From contig JAALLB010000119.1 of the NCBI GenBank assembly GCA_011087745.1, positions 1 through 5,921 on the forward strand: a stretch of DNA of 5,921 nt. The letters run 5' to 3'. This document shows positions 5,154 to 5,921 of the stretch, piece after piece (the first letter of the stretch is position 1; each line of letters opens with the position of its first letter). The position numbers were made by a program, and so were the translations under genes. Source of the DNA: Hyphomicrobiales bacterium. GTDB taxonomy: Bacteria; Pseudomonadota; Alphaproteobacteria; Rhizobiales; Rhizobiaceae. The notes beneath the pieces were generated by a model. The model made no database searches. It was not told the origin of the DNA and saw only the letters and a list, made by a program, of their open reading frames with translations.

Positions 5154-5921
5154 CTATCTCCCGGGCAGCATTGGCGACCAGGAGATGAACTCTGGTTTGA
5201 AGGGCAGTGTATCTGTTGCGATGATTATGTTTTCGATTTTGATTTTCACCCGGCGGCCCATGTCTGGGTTACCATCAAACTTGCCATCCAATGTGATGAT
5301 CTCTGCAAACCCTTGAATATGCAATAATGTCTTATTTTCAAAATCAATTAACTGGATGGCAACACGTGGGTCGCTTACAATATTGCCAAAAGTGTTGAAC
5401 ATGTTGTTTCCTAGGTAATCCGGAAATTGAATGGTTTGATTATCAAGAACTTCAATGAAGCCGGGATTGCCTCCCCGGTGATTTATATCGATACCATTCT
5501 TTGGTTCGTCATTAATGACTGATGAGCGCGAAGCAATGAACAAAGTATCTACCGATTTAATAATTTTTTGCTCGGTCTCGCCTAGGTTCTCTGAATGAAA
5601 AACTTCGGGATTTATATCGAGTTGTCAGGTGGGAACATGTTTCGGATTTGAATATACTTCGGGCAATTTCCAAAGCTCATATCAACCCGCATCTCCAGTT
5701 TGTTGTCTTGATGGGAGAGGATAGTTGCATTGAGACGATTGCGCCTTCGTGTTGCAAATTCTACTCCCACAATGCTGATCTTGGAGCCTTTGCTCATTTG
5801 CAGGTTTTCAGGTTCACCAGCAAGAGGTTGGGAATTGATAACCAGTGTGTATTCATCAGGACTAGAAATGGTAATGCCAAGTTGATTTCAGGATTTATCT
5901 CTGATAAGGGTGGGCTATGAA
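5154..5921 (-). pseudogene. PNPOx-like flavin-binding protein gene, frameshifted, 5' end outside window
   Basis: Remnant or miscalled copy of a pyridoxamine-5'-phosphate-oxidase-like split-barrel protein, a family that usually binds FMN or FAD. Pieces align with one protein but sit in different frames. The middle piece (5887-5612, 91 codons) reads NQLGITISSPDEYTLVINS, then PLAGEP, VGVEFATRRRNRLNA and SFGNCPKYIQIRNMFPPDN before a TAA at 5614-5612. The last piece (5624-5154, 156 codons) reads LDINPEVFHSENLGETEQ, VDTLFIASR, GIDINHRGGNPGF and FPDYLGNNMFNTFGNI, then LLHIQGFAEI, ending in TAG. The shift lies within 5612-5627. A second shift lies near 5884-5892, where LSEINPE in a third frame meets NQLGIT; one extra A in the AAA run would join them. 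Roughly 100 N-terminal residues lie beyond the window. The TTG at 5543 could open a 129-residue ORF but would begin mid-domain. It could be a decaying gene or assembly errors. Confidence 0.75.

Noticed and set aside
5154..5543. Stand-alone 129-residue gene starting at the TTG at 5543
   Set aside because: The same frame extends upstream with family-like residues (HSENLGETEQ...VDT) and the start would fall in mid-domain, so it is better explained as the 3' part of a broken gene.
5648..5920. 90-codon open frame on the + strand at the right end
   Set aside because: The opposite strand carries clear PNPOx-family motifs (RRRNR, FGNCPKYIQ) across the same bases. The + strand translation shows nothing recognisable.

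Overview
The window looks like chromosomal DNA from an alphaproteobacterium, most likely of the Hyphomicrobiales (Rhizobiales) side. I base this on the sppA-ihfB-lapA order and on the protein texture: the SppA start ends in a DEIIDRRRLRKK-type stretch, and the IHF-beta start MIKSELVQMIADKN is close to what I remember from rhizobia. Base composition is AT-leaning for that group. The genetic code looks standard: manC ends in TGA and the other genes in TAA or TAG.

Layout. One gene lies on the + strand: the 3' part of a bifunctional mannose-1-phosphate guanylyltransferase / mannose-6-phosphate isomerase (3-1208, cut by the window edge), which would supply GDP-mannose for surface polysaccharide. 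Everything else lies on the - strand and converges on it. In transcription order these are a PNPOx-like flavin-binding protein gene (5921 to 5154), a TetR-family regulator (5067 to 4525), an M32 metallocarboxypeptidase (4432 to 2963), the signal peptide peptidase sppA (2891 to 1914), ihfB (1889 to 1611) and a LapA-domain membrane protein (1580 to 1356). sppA, ihfB and lapA have gaps of 24 and 30 bases, each with its own ribosome binding site, and probably form one transcription unit.

The most notable points are lesions and one control region. The lapA gene carries an in-frame TGA at codon 75, and 41 further codons that look like the family's normal charged tail continue in the same frame to a TAA at 1230. 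The PNPOx-like gene is split over two and probably three frames by apparent single-base losses, near 5884-5892 and within 5612-5627. The tetR gene has a readable promoter (TTGACA, 17 bases, TACTTT) whose -10 box directly abuts a perfect inverted repeat, TCTATC-N4-GATAGA. This resembles a tet-type operator and suggests autorepression. A second, larger palindrome lies in the tetR/M32 gap.

I see no mobile element, CRISPR array, tRNA or rRNA, and no convincing new multi-gene system. The longest stretch without an intact gene is the broken PNPOx-like region at the right end.
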